Of a stretch of 30,401 nucleotides of DNA, positions 20,601 through 29,525 are shown piece by piece. Numbering within the stretch: the stretch's first letter is position 1; each line of letters begins with the position of its first letter. The notes beneath the pieces are model-generated. The model saw only the letters and a program-made list of their open reading frames with translations. It did no database searches and had not been told where the DNA came from. The translations under genes and the position numbers were made by a program. The stretch is from Nemertoderma westbladi (lineage: Eukaryota > Xenacoelomorpha > Nemertodermatida > Nemertodermatidae). The stretch covers positions 1 to 30,401 of the forward strand of contig JAUCBJ010002532.1 in the NCBI GenBank assembly GCA_032718475.1, written 5' to 3'.

Positions 20601-22046
20601 GATGGAGTTTCGATCTCTGAGTTAAGTGCTACACAAACGTTGACAACACAGGTGTCAGCGATTTCTTCGCAATCGTCAACATCCATGCTAGATTCCGCAA
20701 GCGCAACAAGTATGTCTTCGCTGCAACTAACGGAATCTTTAACAAATGTGACAACCTCATCAAATGGCGTTGAATCGACTACTGACGCAGTAAGTTCTGT
20801 GTCTCAGTTAAATTCAACAAACAACTTGCAAGCAGTTGACAGCACTTCAGACACATCGGCTAATCGGGGTTTATTTGTAAATGCTAGTAATTCTGTTCAA
20901 CCTCAACAAGGATCAGTGAAGTCAGACTCATCCATTGCCTCAGTTCAATCGCAAGGATTGTTTGCAAACGCAGCAGTCTCTACACAGGCTTCTGTTACGA
21001 TTGAATCACAGGGAAGTTTGTTTAATCAGCAGTCACTCACACAAGGAGCTTTATTTGCCTCACAGGCGCAGGAATTAACTTCCCAGTCACAAGGTGGTGT
21101 CGTTACTACCCAGACACCGGGGGGTGTCGTTACTACCCAGACACCAGGGGGTGACGCTAGTTCACAGACACAAGGGGGAGTCTTTAATTCCCAGGTACAA
21201 GGACTCCAGGGTTCTGTATTCGGATCCATGTTTGTGTCAACAGCTAATAAACCATCCCTATTTGCCAGCACATCACAATCTAGTGGTTTTAGCTTCCTGG
21301 GAAGCCAGTCCTGCCAACCACAGTCTGTGTTTGGCAATCAAGCTTCACCATTCACCTCGACAGCTAACGTGCAGAAGTCGCCTTTCGCTGCGAATACAGC
21401 GTCAGATCCAAGTGGAGTTTTCGGAGGATCGTCGTTTTCGGGGTTAGGCGGTCAACCTACGCAGGACGGTGCGCAACGCAACCCATTCGCGGTCTCCAAC
21501 GCTCCCCAAACGACACCCTTCGGAGCTGCCCCTTCTTCGGGTCTATTTTCTGGCGGTTCAACATTCGGACAACCGCAGACTGCGAGCTCTTCCTCGGCGA
21601 GTTTGTTTTCGTCTGGACAGGGGATCGGCCAGGTCGGGTTCGGTGGGTTCGCCGCGCAACCCAGTGGCGGCGCCCAGTTCGGCACCCAACCCTCGCCCGG
21701 TTTCGGCGCGGCGCCCGCCTTCGGGACTCAGCCGGTTTCGCCTTTCGGGGGGCAGCAGGCCTCTCATTTCGGCGGTCAGCCCGTATTCGGCGGGGGCCAG
21801 CCCTCCGGTTTCGGCTCGGCTCCTACCTTCGGGGCTACTAGCCCTTTCTCCGGGACCTCACCAAGCAGACTGTTCGGCTCGGCGGGGGCCGTCACCCCCG
21901 GTGCAGCGGGTTCATTCCAACAAGCTGCCGCGCAACTACCCACATTCGGGACTTTAGTTCAACAGCCCACTGCCGGATTTGGGGTGACGTCACCATTCAG
22001 TGCGCAACAAGCCAGCAGCGGATCCTCTTTTAATCAATGGAGATAA
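14451..22046 (+). CDS. NUP214: NUP214 nucleoporin, 3' part of the gene (five exons, N-terminus not in view)
   Basis: NUP214 sits on the cytoplasmic face of the nuclear pore. Its N-terminal propeller binds the mRNA-export helicase DDX19, its coiled coil assembles with NUP88 and NUP62, and its FG tail binds export receptors such as CRM1/XPO1. The spliced product seen here is about 1553 residues, in the order 14451-14621, 14806-15505, 15717-15882, 17579-17775, 18618-22046. All junctions are GT..AG and the codon phases agree. Recognition rests on the propeller-end motif (RAELPLTADSCETFPLGV), the coiled-coil segment (YLHLLRSRPLGPD, IHQLKYFIE) and the C-terminal signature (SGLGGQPTQDGAQRNPF). The human protein is about 2090 residues. 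The first 270 or so are missing here and may lie upstream of the window. Confidence 0.93.
14806..15505 (+). CDS. NUP214: NUP214 exon: propeller end and Ser/Thr/Pro-rich linker
   Basis: The acceptor is TTTTGCGCAG at 14796-14805. The product begins WEKWNCQDSGRAELPL and continues through PLGVAIDFTPSDV and PLLCLLSNNNELVVF, closely following the last propeller blade of NUP214. A low-complexity linker of roughly 150 residues follows (SKPPTVGV and SKPPTLGV are adjacent near-repeats). It has no FG dipeptides, whereas the human linker has SFSFGSS motifs. The exon ends exactly on a codon (CAG) before the donor GTGATT. An in-frame TTG lies at 14798, before the acceptor, and is not a start. Confidence 0.9.
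15717..15882 (+). CDS. NUP214: NUP214 exon: coiled coil, first part
   Basis: It encodes 55 residues of charged helix (KRIVEAADFADELRRT, LNDDVHELKGALLR) that align with the human stretch before GFAGVEEA. The acceptor (GCCGTAG) has a weak pyrimidine tract and the donor is G|GTTGGT, not a strong consensus. The phases nevertheless match both neighbours, and the next exon continues the homology without a gap. Confidence 0.8.
16157..16470. mobile_element. MITE-like element with 73-bp terminal inverted repeats
   Basis: Left arm 16157-16229 and right arm 16398-16470 are reverse complements with about 3 mismatches in 73 bp (shared core CCAACTCTATAGCAAATGG, then AGCGGAAAAAATGAA). The interior of about 168 bp contains a tRNA-like sequence on the minus strand. 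The ends (TTATTAAG / CTTAATAA) are AT-rich, so the exact border and target duplication (possibly TA or TTA) cannot be fixed. Confidence 0.88.
16227..16297 (-). tRNA. tRNA-like sequence inside the MITE (anticodon position GTT)
   Basis: On the minus strand 71 nt fold as a tRNA. The acceptor arms are GCCTCCG/TGGTGGC with six of seven pairs including a wobble. The D-arm contains GTGTAGTGGTTAGCA (a good box A). The anticodon stem is CCTGA/TCGGG, with loop ACGTTTA. The T-arm is GCGGG-TTCAATC-CCCAC (a good box B). The base before the anticodon is C instead of the near-universal U33, so a functional tRNA is doubtful. The 3' acceptor strand overlaps the end of the MITE arm by three bases. Confidence 0.5.
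16938..17081. repeat. 72-bp tandem duplication
   Basis: Two head-to-tail copies (16938-17009 and 17010-17081) begin ACTTATGATGCCTAATTG and differ at about two positions, so the duplication is recent. Confidence 0.9.
17579..17775 (+). CDS. NUP214: NUP214 exon: coiled coil, second part
   Basis: It encodes 66 residues (counting the split glycine codon) starting GFAVGEECNKLLSRR, then YLHLLRSRPLGPDLASKLR and IHQLKYFIETSVEGCNKV. Each segment is collinear with the human coiled coil (GFAGVEEA, YLHLLYKRPLDP, LHQYVKFAVQDVNDVL). The acceptor has a clear pyrimidine tract, and the donor AAG|GTGGGG leaves phase 0. The frame matches both neighbours. This region holds NUP214 in the NUP88-NUP62 complex in other animals. 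Confidence 0.92.
17776..18617 (+). other. NUP214 intron, 842 bp
   Basis: The sequence is AT-rich and no coding segment was seen. It includes a short hairpin near 18326-18352 with arms ACCTTTTTT/AAAAAAGGT. The acceptor is TTGTTTAG at 18610-18617. Confidence 0.6.
18618..22046 (+). CDS. NUP214: NUP214 terminal exon: end of coiled coil and FG-repeat tail
   Basis: This is one 1142-codon exon ending at TAA. It opens with EASKRKKNIE and then a helix (YNTLTLQQQVIAQNHRK, MDFLTHSVQEMQL) that matches the last human coiled-coil heptads. The first Met at 18657 is internal. A basic, Ser/Pro-rich part follows (SVTPVRRASPGKP), then a 14-residue tandem repeat with core RSVPPVVETTSSP, about four units at 19308-19460. 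After a long Ser/Thr-rich disordered stretch come roughly twenty FG dipeptides. A few lie around 20237-20330 and most from 21220 onward, including GFG, SPFG and TFG types. The near-terminal SGLGGQPTQDGAQRNPF and the end SSFNQWR match the NUP214 C-terminus. FG tails bind CRM1 and other transport receptors. Confidence 0.95.
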   Translation, partial: EASKRKKNIETPTMDAIYNTLTLQQQVIAQNHRKMDFLTHSVQEMQLGTAKGRRDWLDLRSPIKLDRQNSISDAMTCPAAHELSYLEEKLSATNLGSYTMTSPSRHQRGKRSATPEQKLNSIRSALEKKSVTPVRRASPGKPLVRKLERSPRYRAPSITEDNETYEGSGPVTPPSYRDSQQESLLTVTNAAVVRKPESVVTHQGDRTQGVRFADPPGNIQSMSQSTWGLSRSVPPVVETTSSPVRSVPPVVETTSSPGRSVPPVVGTTASPVRSVPPVDQTTSTSPSTPMRPHSSPSRYTLSWGGPAEDESWTTNAVDSLSPDELHQRAAEIAALQTYVPQVCPIVNAVDLPNQLTEAQRALARGPRDFSANPGMVVNLPLRKPNIVQSTIALTSEADPSVNNSTLPAESSKVTSLVSASSSVSGTSTSTPTISYKIITSESTTIKIRSPPRQGPQDTVTAAPSMSSLTTTTLSSQTTTFSFIEAANGTKNNSTTNNSKPTNFSFLSLSSGLQKTTTCDSKPTFSFLSSMSQTQQATSSTGGFGGSSLFGGNPPTFGANDRPKLSFGLTGQAPAIVEGVDSVRSTAVVTSEENSDENVTCSSDVSASIPTTTGTNEQHPGNNSQHPQLVQSKVDELKTSVFDSTTPDSVTEISSSNKVNPGDGVSISELSATQTLTTQVSAISSQSSTSMLDSASATSMSSLQLTESLTNVTTSSNGVESTTDAVSSVSQLNSTNNLQAVDSTSDTSANRGLFVNASNSVQPQQGSVKSDSSIASVQSQGLFANAAVSTQASVTIESQGSLFNQQSLTQGALFASQAQELTSQSQGGVVTTQTPGGVVTTQTPGGDASSQTQGGVFNSQVQGLQGSVFGSMFVSTANKPSLFASTSQSSGFSFLGSQSCQPQSVFGNQASPFTSTANVQKSPFAANTASDPSGVFGGSSFSGLGGQPTQDGAQRNPFAVSNAPQTTPFGAAPSSGLFSGGSTFGQPQTASSSSASLFSSGQGIGQVGFGGFAAQPSGGAQFGTQPSPGFGAAPAFGTQPVSPFGGQQASHFGGQPVFGGGQPSGFGSAPTFGATSPFSGTSPSRLFGSAGAVTPGAAGSFQQAAAQLPTFGTLVQQPTAGFGVTSPFSAQQASSGSSFNQWR
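19308..19460 (+). repeat. 42-bp in-frame tandem repeat within NUP214
   Basis: There are about four 42-bp units, each encoding a 14-residue RSVPPVV-type unit. Copies differ by only a few bases (for example TCCCCGGTG versus TCCCCGGGG), so they are young and keep the frame. Confidence 0.85.
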
Positions 22047-22549
22047 AACTAAAGATGAATTAAATACAAACTGAAAGTAATTAGGTATCAACGTCACCAA
22101 TTTCGAATATAGTGACTATTTATTATATATAAGAACTCAGTTGACTCCTTTTGAGAGGAAAATGTTTTATGGAATATAAGTTTAAGAATAGGAATTGAAA
22201 CTTACATTAACGTAATGAAACCCGCAATATCTAATTGGATCGTCGTACACAAGTATTTTATTATCTTTTCCACGCAATGCAAAAATTTATCGAGAGTGCT
22301 GTAAATATCACGTCTGCAGTGGTTTTTCGTCACTTTATTGGGGATATTTTCTATAACATTTTTCGTTTCTTTTCAGAAGTTCAATTAGTTAGTAAAGAGA
22401 GTAAAGATCAGACTAACGGACGACTCGATAAGCAAAGTTGCTTAAACCACAATTATGCGTGTCTCTAAAACACGCCATAGATTTGGCTACTACTTAACTC
22501 TTATCCTATTATTCTTTTTGTTTCCATAAAAATAAAATTAACATAATTT
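22047..22549. other. 3' flank of NUP214, candidate poly(A) region
   Basis: There is no further coding sequence. An AATAAA hexamer at about 22531-22536 is the first clean canonical poly(A) signal after the stop, which would give a 3' UTR of about 500 bp. Weaker hexamers nearer the stop cannot be excluded. Confidence 0.4.
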
Positions 22550-22641
22550 TTCCGAAAAAAATGTGTTTCCCAACTAACAGACGTAGACTAGATTCTTCCG
22601 AAAAAGATGTGTTTCCCGACAAACAGACACAGACTAGATTC
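22550..22641. repeat. 46-bp tandem duplication
   Basis: The units 22550-22595 and 22596-22641 both start TTCCGAAAAA and end AGACTAGATTC, with a few differences. A related AGACTAGATT segment recurs near 23855. ATCAAAACTGACATCGG, just after the second unit, recurs near 23768. Confidence 0.75.
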
Positions 22642-23057
22642 TTGCGAACATCAAAACTGACATCGGAAATGATAAATCAGCGATCACGACAACCCCCCTG
22701 GGCCATTCTCACCATAAATTCTGTTTATGGCGGTTCTAGAAAGTGGTTGATGGCTTCAAAGAAAGCTGCTGAAGCGTAGATTTTGTACAATTAATTTCAG
22801 CTCAAACATACATCATGTCTTCCCATAGCAGAACATAATATGGCCAAAAAAAAGACATTTTCCATGTCCGGGGTCTAAAGTGATAGTAGAACAAACTGTT
22901 ATAAAATTCCAACCCAAGGTCATATCCAGTAAACCAAAATACCGTTAGAAAGCCGGGTAAATGGATATTCGTTTTCAGCTGTATTTGTATACGTACAATG
23001 TAGTTGGTGTCGTACAGCTGCATTTATCATTGTGTCCCACACTTTTCTGATTTTTAT

Positions 23058-23500
23058 GTCCGACCCTGTAATGGTGCTCATTGCATCATTTCAACTTTTT
23101 AAGAGCAATCCTAAATGTTAATATTCATTTGAAAGCAAATTTTCTCAGGATGACCATGTTAAAATTTCATCGCATTTACTTAATTTTCTTAGTTGACTAA
23201 GATTAATGTAACAATCAATTTGTCCGGCCCCTGTAATGGTCACACATTGCCTATTTGAAAGTGATAAATCACAGATAAGAGCTAATAAAACTACTGCCAG
23301 ATTCGTATTTCAAGGCGCTTTCAAGGGGTGTAAGAAATGTAGGTTAGCCACACTGCAAATTATCTACAGACAATGATCAATCACTGTGTCCGGTAATGTA
23401 ATGGTGTCCGCCCCTGGTAATATATGGCTCTGGGGTCATTACAGGGGCGGACATAATGATATCTTTACCTAGAAATGTTAAGCATTACAGGGCGGACTCG
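23058..23500. repeat. Cluster of direct and inverted GTCCGCCCCTGTAATG motifs
   Basis: Variants of the motif lie on the + strand at about 23058-23074, 23221-23239, 23386-23404 and 23405-23424. Reverse-complement copies lie at 23437-23454 and 23482-23500. The pair 23405-23424 and 23437-23454 can form a hairpin. The pattern suggests fragments of a small terminal-inverted-repeat element. Confidence 0.55.
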
Positions 23501-24071
23501 TTTTAAATATCAAATAAATTTTGTTAAACGGCGCAAGTGTTTGTCCCTGCTCCCCATGAAATTCCTGACATCAAGAGCTTTCAGAAAATATATGGGTTTA
23601 CTATATTCTGGAGAAAAATTTTTTTGGAAAAATTTACACCCGTTTTGGCCAATTTTGGTGAGAATGGGCCCCATAATGATAATGTTAACTAGAATGTGTG
23701 GGTTTTGTATTCGAACAGACAGAAAAACAGCCAGATTGATAGATAGACAGACAAAATTCAACCAAAAATCAAAACTGACATCGGTAATGAAATCACCGAC
23801 AGGTTTAGATACTTCGAGTGTCTTATTCTATTTTAACGGACAAACCAAACAGACAGACTAGATTTGTCCAAACTCGAAAACTGTCGACCACAAAAACCCC
23901 CGTGGTAAAAATTCCAGCTGTCTGCTTCCTTAATAATAACATTCATATGTATATTTTAGTTAATTCATATTGGCAGTCACATAGAGAATGACCAATTTGC
24001 GCATGAAGGTTCAAGCTTTAAACGCATTTTACTCAGAATATTATTTCTCGTTTTTGGTTTCACTCAAAACA

Positions 24072-24378
24072 TATCTACTCCGTAATTTTTTAATCCTTTC
24101 GTTTGAAATTTTCAGTGAATGGTAATGACATGACTCATGACATATTAACCAATAAAAGTTATCGTCAGAATTTTGAAATTTTGATTGTGTATAAGTTATG
24201 TTTTGAGCCGATAATTTGAAAAAATATTGGCCCAAAAGAAAATACATTTTATTTTTTAGTTAACATTACACTTCTGGTCAAAATTTGAAAATTCTGTCTG
24301 CAAGTTTTAGTGGTCAATATTTCAAGACCATTCACTGAAAATTTCAAACAAATTGATTGAAAAATGACGGAGTATATA
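24072..24378. repeat. Foldback-type inverted repeat, about 307 bp
   Basis: The left arm starts TATCTACTCCGTAATTTTT and the right end, read on the minus strand, starts TATATACTCCGTCATTTTT. Both continue to GTTTGAAATTTTCAGTGAATG and, more loosely, to CAGAATTTT.AAATTTTGA. Arms of roughly 110-120 bp meet near 24225. No coding sequence lies inside. Confidence 0.75.
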
Positions 24379-24674
24379 GATTTAGTAATATGCTACCTTT
24401 TTTCAGAAAAATTGCATAAAATTGGAGGAACATTCAAATTTCAAGTTTTGAATTGAAAAATATCATAAGTACTTACTACTTTTAATTCTGATATCAGTTT
24501 TGATTTTTGGTCTGTATAATCTTTCCGTGTAAGGTTAATTTTATTTGTATTTGAAACATGCCATGTTGTAAAATCGTCAGATAGTTGGGGGACGCCATAA
24601 AACTGGACGCAATAAAAATTCATCCCTCTCATAGGGAAATTTGACGCAAATAACAGCTGATTACTCTCAAAAAT

Positions 24675-24750
24675 AAAACTGTAACCTGTTCTTTTGTGTT
24701 TAGTTTATGGTTTTGATTAAAATAACGTTCCACTGTAACCTGCTCCTTGA
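24675..24750 (-). repeat. Dispersed copies of the 70-bp satellite monomer
   Basis: The segment 24703-24750 reads, as reverse complement, like the monomer of the 27961-28750 array (shared GTTTAT, TTTTGATTA versus TTTTGGTTA, and CTGTAACCTGCTCCTT). A second truncated start, CTGTAACCTGTTCTTTT, lies at about 24680-24696. Confidence 0.6.
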
Positions 24751-24813
24751 GAAAATTAAGAATTTAACATTGAGGCGGGATATTAATTCGCCAAGGCGGG
24801 TTTTGCGTCCAGT
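24732..24813. repeat. Dispersed repeat, partner of 2184-2277
   Basis: It shares ATTAAGAATTTAACAT, GATATTAATTC and TTTGCGT in the same order and spacing as 2184-2277, without the GGCGA expansion. Immediately after it comes a run of about 20 C. Confidence 0.6.
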
Positions 24814-25684
24814 CCCCCCCCCCCCCCCCCCCCCCCTGTCTCAAAATCGTGATATCTAAACATATTGAGAAGTCATAACATACATATGCGGATTCGCCAT
24901 TAAATTCTGCAAAATAATGTTTTTGAATTTTTTATCCTATAAGAAGTAAAGTCTCCCTTAAAATTGGTTGTAGAGACGATTTGTTAAAGATAAATTTTAA
25001 AAAATAAAAAATATTCATGTATAAAATTCCAATAAAAAGTCGACCGAAAAGTGAAATCCTGGTATTCTTCACATGGGCGAAAATTATCTTCTCCGCTATC
25101 AACAGTAATCTACAGTAATGGATATTCGCTAAATTAGATTCTTGCAGTTGTAAGTAACCTTTACAATTATTATTGCTAAAATTCATTCAACTTTTTGATC
25201 GGCGTAGTATAGTAATATAAGACAGATTCCCTCTGGGTTGATTGAGAAGGTACTCATTTTATTTAAAAAAATGCATTACTGGTATTATACTGGGTATGGA
25301 AAAATCTTGCAATGTGAAGTCTTATTATGCAGGGGATGTACAGTAAGTAAGTATCTATGTGAGAGTTGAGTGACTGGGAGATGTTTATCCAGATGTTATC
25401 AGATTTTAATTACCATATTTCTAGAAGATTTAACCTACACAATTGCTCAAATACATTCAGCAGAACGGCACAGTAGGTAAATTAAAACTAATTTACTCTG
25501 GGTTGACTGAATTATGTATTTAATGTTTGCCAAGAGTCATTAACCTCATCCCCCTAAAGGTATTTAATTACAACAATTGTAGTACCCGATACTCAACAGA
25601 AGTACTCTGTCCAACTAAAATTCATTCAGCTGGCTGCCACCTAACATAACACTGAGACAGTAGATATTGATATCACCTTGTAGA

Positions 25685-25783
25685 TATTGGACGGATCCAA
25701 GAAGTGGATGTTGGACGGATCCAAGAAGTGGTTGTTGGACGGATCCAAGAAGTGGATGTTAGACAGAGCCAAAAAGTGGATGT
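25685..25783. repeat. 24-bp minisatellite, about 4 units
   Basis: The unit is TTGGACGGATCCAAGAAGTG followed by GATG or GTTG. The last unit is diverged (GACAGAGCCAAAAAG). Confidence 0.85.
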
Positions 25784-26346
25784 CCTTATTTCTCACGCGT
25801 GTTGGGGTGTTTGTGTGTGTGTTTGTTTGTTCACACTTAAGTTCTTGCACTTAATGTTGATTGAATTGGTTGAAACTTTGATGATAGGTTCATTATCGGA
25901 CCTATTTGTGTATGCAAGGTTTTGGTTGCGAGGGACCTGTTGGTTGCCTAGCAACAGTGAAATTAATTTAATTCTAGAATGAACGATTATAATTGTAGTA
26001 TTCACTCAATCACCCCCTACGGAGCACCTATTAATTGGACATGCTTCATAAGTAAAAGAAGTAAAAGTAAATAAGGCAAGTAAAAGTAATACTTCTCTGC
26101 AGTTTGGGCCTATTCCATTCAATAGCAATAATTACTAGGCCCTCACTATTTTTTTTTCATGAGCACACCAACTAGCTGGTATTTCTATCATTGAGTCTAT
26201 GGCAATTTTCGTGTTATGGGGCTTTTTCGAAATAAAACAAGTTGAGATGTTTCAATTTAAACCGCGTTGCACAAGTACCCATAGAAATCTATTTTCATGG
26301 CCCATGTGAACTTTCCCAGAGTGCCCAGGAAAGTCGAAATAAAATA

Positions 26347-27957
26347 GGTGGGTGGTTGGCTCGGTTGGTCGGTGGGAAGGTGGGTGGGAATGTAGGAAGA
26401 TTGGAAGGTGGAGAGGTTGGTGGGAATGTAGGAAGATGGGAATGCAGGAAGGTGGGGAGGTGGGTGGGAATGTAGGAAGATGGGAAGGTGGGTGGGAATA
26501 TAGAAAGATGGGAATGTAGGAAGATAGGAATGTGGGAAGGTGGGTTGGAATGTGGGTGGGAATGTAGGAAGATGGGAATGCAGCAAGGTGGGGAGGTGGG
26601 TGGGAATGTAGGAAGATAGAATATAGAGAATATAGAAAGATGGGAATGTAGGAAGATAGGAGTGTGGGAAGGTGGGTTGGAATGTGGGTGGAAATGTAGG
26701 AAGATGGGAATGTAGGAAGATGGGAAGGTTGATGGGAATGTAGGAAGATTGGAAGGTGGGAATGTTGGAAGATGGGAATGTGAGAAGGTGGATGGGAATG
26801 TGGGAAGATGGATGGGAATGTGGGAAGGTGGATGGGAATGTAGGAAGATGGGAATGTAGTAAGATGGGAATGTGGGAAGGCGGGTGGGAATGTGGGAAGG
26901 TGAATGTGAATGTAGGAAGATGGGAAGGTTGATGGGAATGTAGGAAGATTGGAATGTGGGAAGGTGGGAATGTTGGAAGATGGAAATGTGAGAAGGTGGA
27001 TGGGAATGTGGGAATTAGGGAAGGTGGATGGGAATGTGGGAAGGTGGGTGGGAATGTAGGAAGATGGGAAGGTGGGGGGGGAGGTGAATGGGAATGTAGG
27101 AAGATGGGAATGTGGGAAGGTGGATGGGAATGAGGGAAGATGTGAATGCGGAAAGGTGGATGGGAATGTGGGAAGGTGGGTGGGAATGTAGGAAGATGGT
27201 TATGTGGGAAGTTGGGTGGAAATGTCGGAAGATGGGAATTGGGGAAAATGGATGTGAATGTGGGAAGGTGGGTGGGAATGAAGGAAGATGGTTATGTGGG
27301 ATGTTGGGTGGGAATGTGGGACGATGGGAAGGTGGAGGAATGTGGGAATATGGATGGGAATGTGGAAAGGTGGGTGGGAATGTAGGAAGATGGGAATGTG
27401 GAAGATGGATGAGAATGCGGGAAGGTGGGTGGGAATGTAGGAAGATGGGAATGTGGGAAGCTGGATGGGAATGTGGGAAGATGGGAATGCGGGAAGGTGG
27501 ATATGAATGTGGGAAGGTGGGTGGGAATGTAGGAAGATGGGAATGTGGGAAGATGGATGAGAATGCGGGAAGGTGGGTGGGAATGTAGGAAGATGGGAAT
27601 GTGGGAAGCTGGATGGGAATGTGGGAAGATGGGAATGCGGGAAGGTGGATATGAATGCGGGAAGGTGGGTGGGAATGTAGGAAGATGGGAATGTGGGAAG
27701 ATGGGGATGCGGGAAGGTGTGGATGGGAATGTTGGAAGATGGGAATGTGGGCGGGAATTGAGGAAGACGGGATGGATGATGGAATGTGGGAAGGTGGATG
27801 GGAATGTAGGAAGATGGGAAAGGTGGGTGGGAATGTAGGAAGATGGGACAGGTGGGTGGGAATGTAGGAAGATGGGAATGTGGGAAGGTGGATGGGAATG
27901 TGGCAAGGTGGGAAGATGGGTGGGAATGTAGAAAGATGGGAATGTGGGAAAATGGGA
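26347..27957 (+). repeat. G-rich tandem array, left arm of the composite
   Basis: This is degenerate tandem sequence built from blocks such as GGGAATGTAGGAAGATG and GGGAAGGTGGATGGGAATG, purine-rich on the + strand for about 1.6 kb. Long open frames on both strands here (for example on the minus strand at 27015-27980, repeating HSHPPSHIPIF) are products of the repeat and not genes. Segments such as 26874-26896 fit the four-run G-quadruplex pattern. Confidence 0.95.
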
Positions 27958-27960
27958 ATG

Positions 27961-28750
27961 ACGTTACTTTTACCTACCAATGGAGGGAAAGGAGCAGGTT
28001 ACAGAGGCGGGCTTTTCTAACCAAAACAATAAACGATATTGTTACCAATTAAGGGAAAGGAGCAGGTTACAGAGGCGGGCTTTTCTAAACGAAACAATAA
28101 ACGATGTTGTTGCCTACCATTCGAGGGGAAGGAGTAGGTTACAGAGGCGGGCTTTTCTATCCAAAACAATAAACGATATTGTCACCAATTGAAGGAAAAG
28201 AGCAGGTTACAGTGGCGGGATTTTCTAACCAAAACAATAAACGATATTGTTACCAATTGAGGGAATGGAGCAGGTTATAGAGGCGGGGTTTTCTAACCAA
28301 AACAATAAACGATAGGGGAATTATTACCAATTGAGGGAAAGGAGCAGGTTACATAGGCGGGCTTTTCTAACCAAAACAATAACCGATATTGTCACCAATT
28401 GAGGGAAAGGAGGAGGTTACAGAGGCGGGTTTTTCTAACCAAAACAGTAAACGATATTGTTACCAATTGAGGAAAGGAGCAGGTTACAGAGGCGGACTTT
28501 TCTAAACAAAACAATAAACGTTGTTTTTACGCTACCAATTGAGATAAAGGAGCAGGTCACAGCAGCGGGCATTTCTAACCAAAACAATAAACGTTGTTGT
28601 GTTGTTATCTACCAATTGAAGGAAAAGAGTAGTTTACAGAGGCGGGCTTTTCTAAACAAAACAATAAACGTTGTTTTTACCTACCAATTGAGGGAAAGGA
28701 GCAGGTTACATCAGCGGGCTTTTCTATCCAAACAATAAACATTGTTATTC
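27961..28750 (+). repeat. 70-bp satellite, 11 units, loop of the composite
   Basis: There are eleven units of about 68-79 bp. The core is TACCAATTGAGGGAAAGG, AGCAGGTTACAGAGGCGGG, CTTTTCTAACCAAAACAAT and AAACGATATTG. GCAGGTTACA-like starts recur at about 27995, 28062, 28133, 28201, 28268, 28341, 28410, 28478, 28550, 28628 and 28698. Most units carry AATAAA. The array is sharply bounded by the G-rich and C-rich arms. Confidence 0.93.
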
Positions 28751-29525
28751 ACATCTTCCCACATTCCCACAACCTTCCCACCTTTCCATCTTCTTACGAT
28801 CCCATGAACCTTCCCATCTTCCCACCCAGCCACCATCCCACATTCCCATCCACCATCCCACATTCCCATCCACCTTCCCACCCAGCCACCATCCCACATT
28901 CCCATCCACCATCCCACATTCCCATCCACCTTCCCACATTGCCATCTTCCCACATTCCCATGCACCTTCCCACATTCCCATCTTCCCACATTTCCATCCA
29001 TCTTCCCACATTCCCATCCACATTCCATCTTCCCACATTCCCATCTTCCCACATTCCCGTCTTACTCATTCCCACCCACCTTCCCACATTCCCATCCACA
29101 TTCCCATCTTCCCACATTTCCATCCATCTTCCCACATTCCCATCCACCTTTCCACATTCCCATCTTCCTACATTCCCACCCACCTTCCCACATTTCCATC
29201 TTCCCACATTCCCATCTTCCTACATTCCCACCCACCTTCCCATCTTCCCATCCACCTTGCCGCATTCCCATCTTCCCACATCCCCACCCATCTTCCCATT
29301 CACCCACATTCCCATCTTCCCACCCACCCACCTTCCCACCCACCCACCTTCCCACCCACCGACCTTCCCACCCACCCACCTTCCCACCCACCCACCTTCC
29401 CACCCACCCACCTTCCCACCCACCCACCTTCCCACCTACCCACCTTCCGACCCACCCACCTTCCCACCCACCCACCTTCCCACCCACCCACCTTCCCACC
29501 CACCCACCTTCTCACTCACCGTCCG
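28751..29525 (-). repeat. Inverted G-rich array (C-rich on +), right arm of the composite
   Basis: It is the reverse complement in style of 26347-27957 (TTCCCACATTCCCATCCACC units), about 0.78 kb. From about 29313 it becomes a regular 16-bp array, CTTCCCACCCACCCAC, of about 12 units. The frames it opens (for example 28804-29541) are artefacts of the repeat. Confidence 0.95.

Larger units (their letters stand above)
22642..26288. other. Repeat-rich intergenic region without a recognised gene
   Basis: Open frames here (up to 128 codons near 23475) show no recognisable protein features. The region contains the clustered inverted motif at 23058-23500, a foldback repeat at 24072-24378 and relatives of the 70-bp satellite and of the 2184 repeat (24675-24813). 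It also holds a 20-base C tract at about 24817-24836 and a 24-bp minisatellite at 25685-25783. Confidence 0.6.

Noticed and set aside
23475-23861. 128-codon open frame
   Set aside because: It lies in repeat-derived, AT-rich DNA with no recognisable motif. It overlaps dispersed repeat fragments.
24817-24836. 20-base C tract, and the C-rich tract at 38-59, as functional elements
   Set aside because: Homopolymers of this length are common slippage products and their lengths are unreliable in assemblies.
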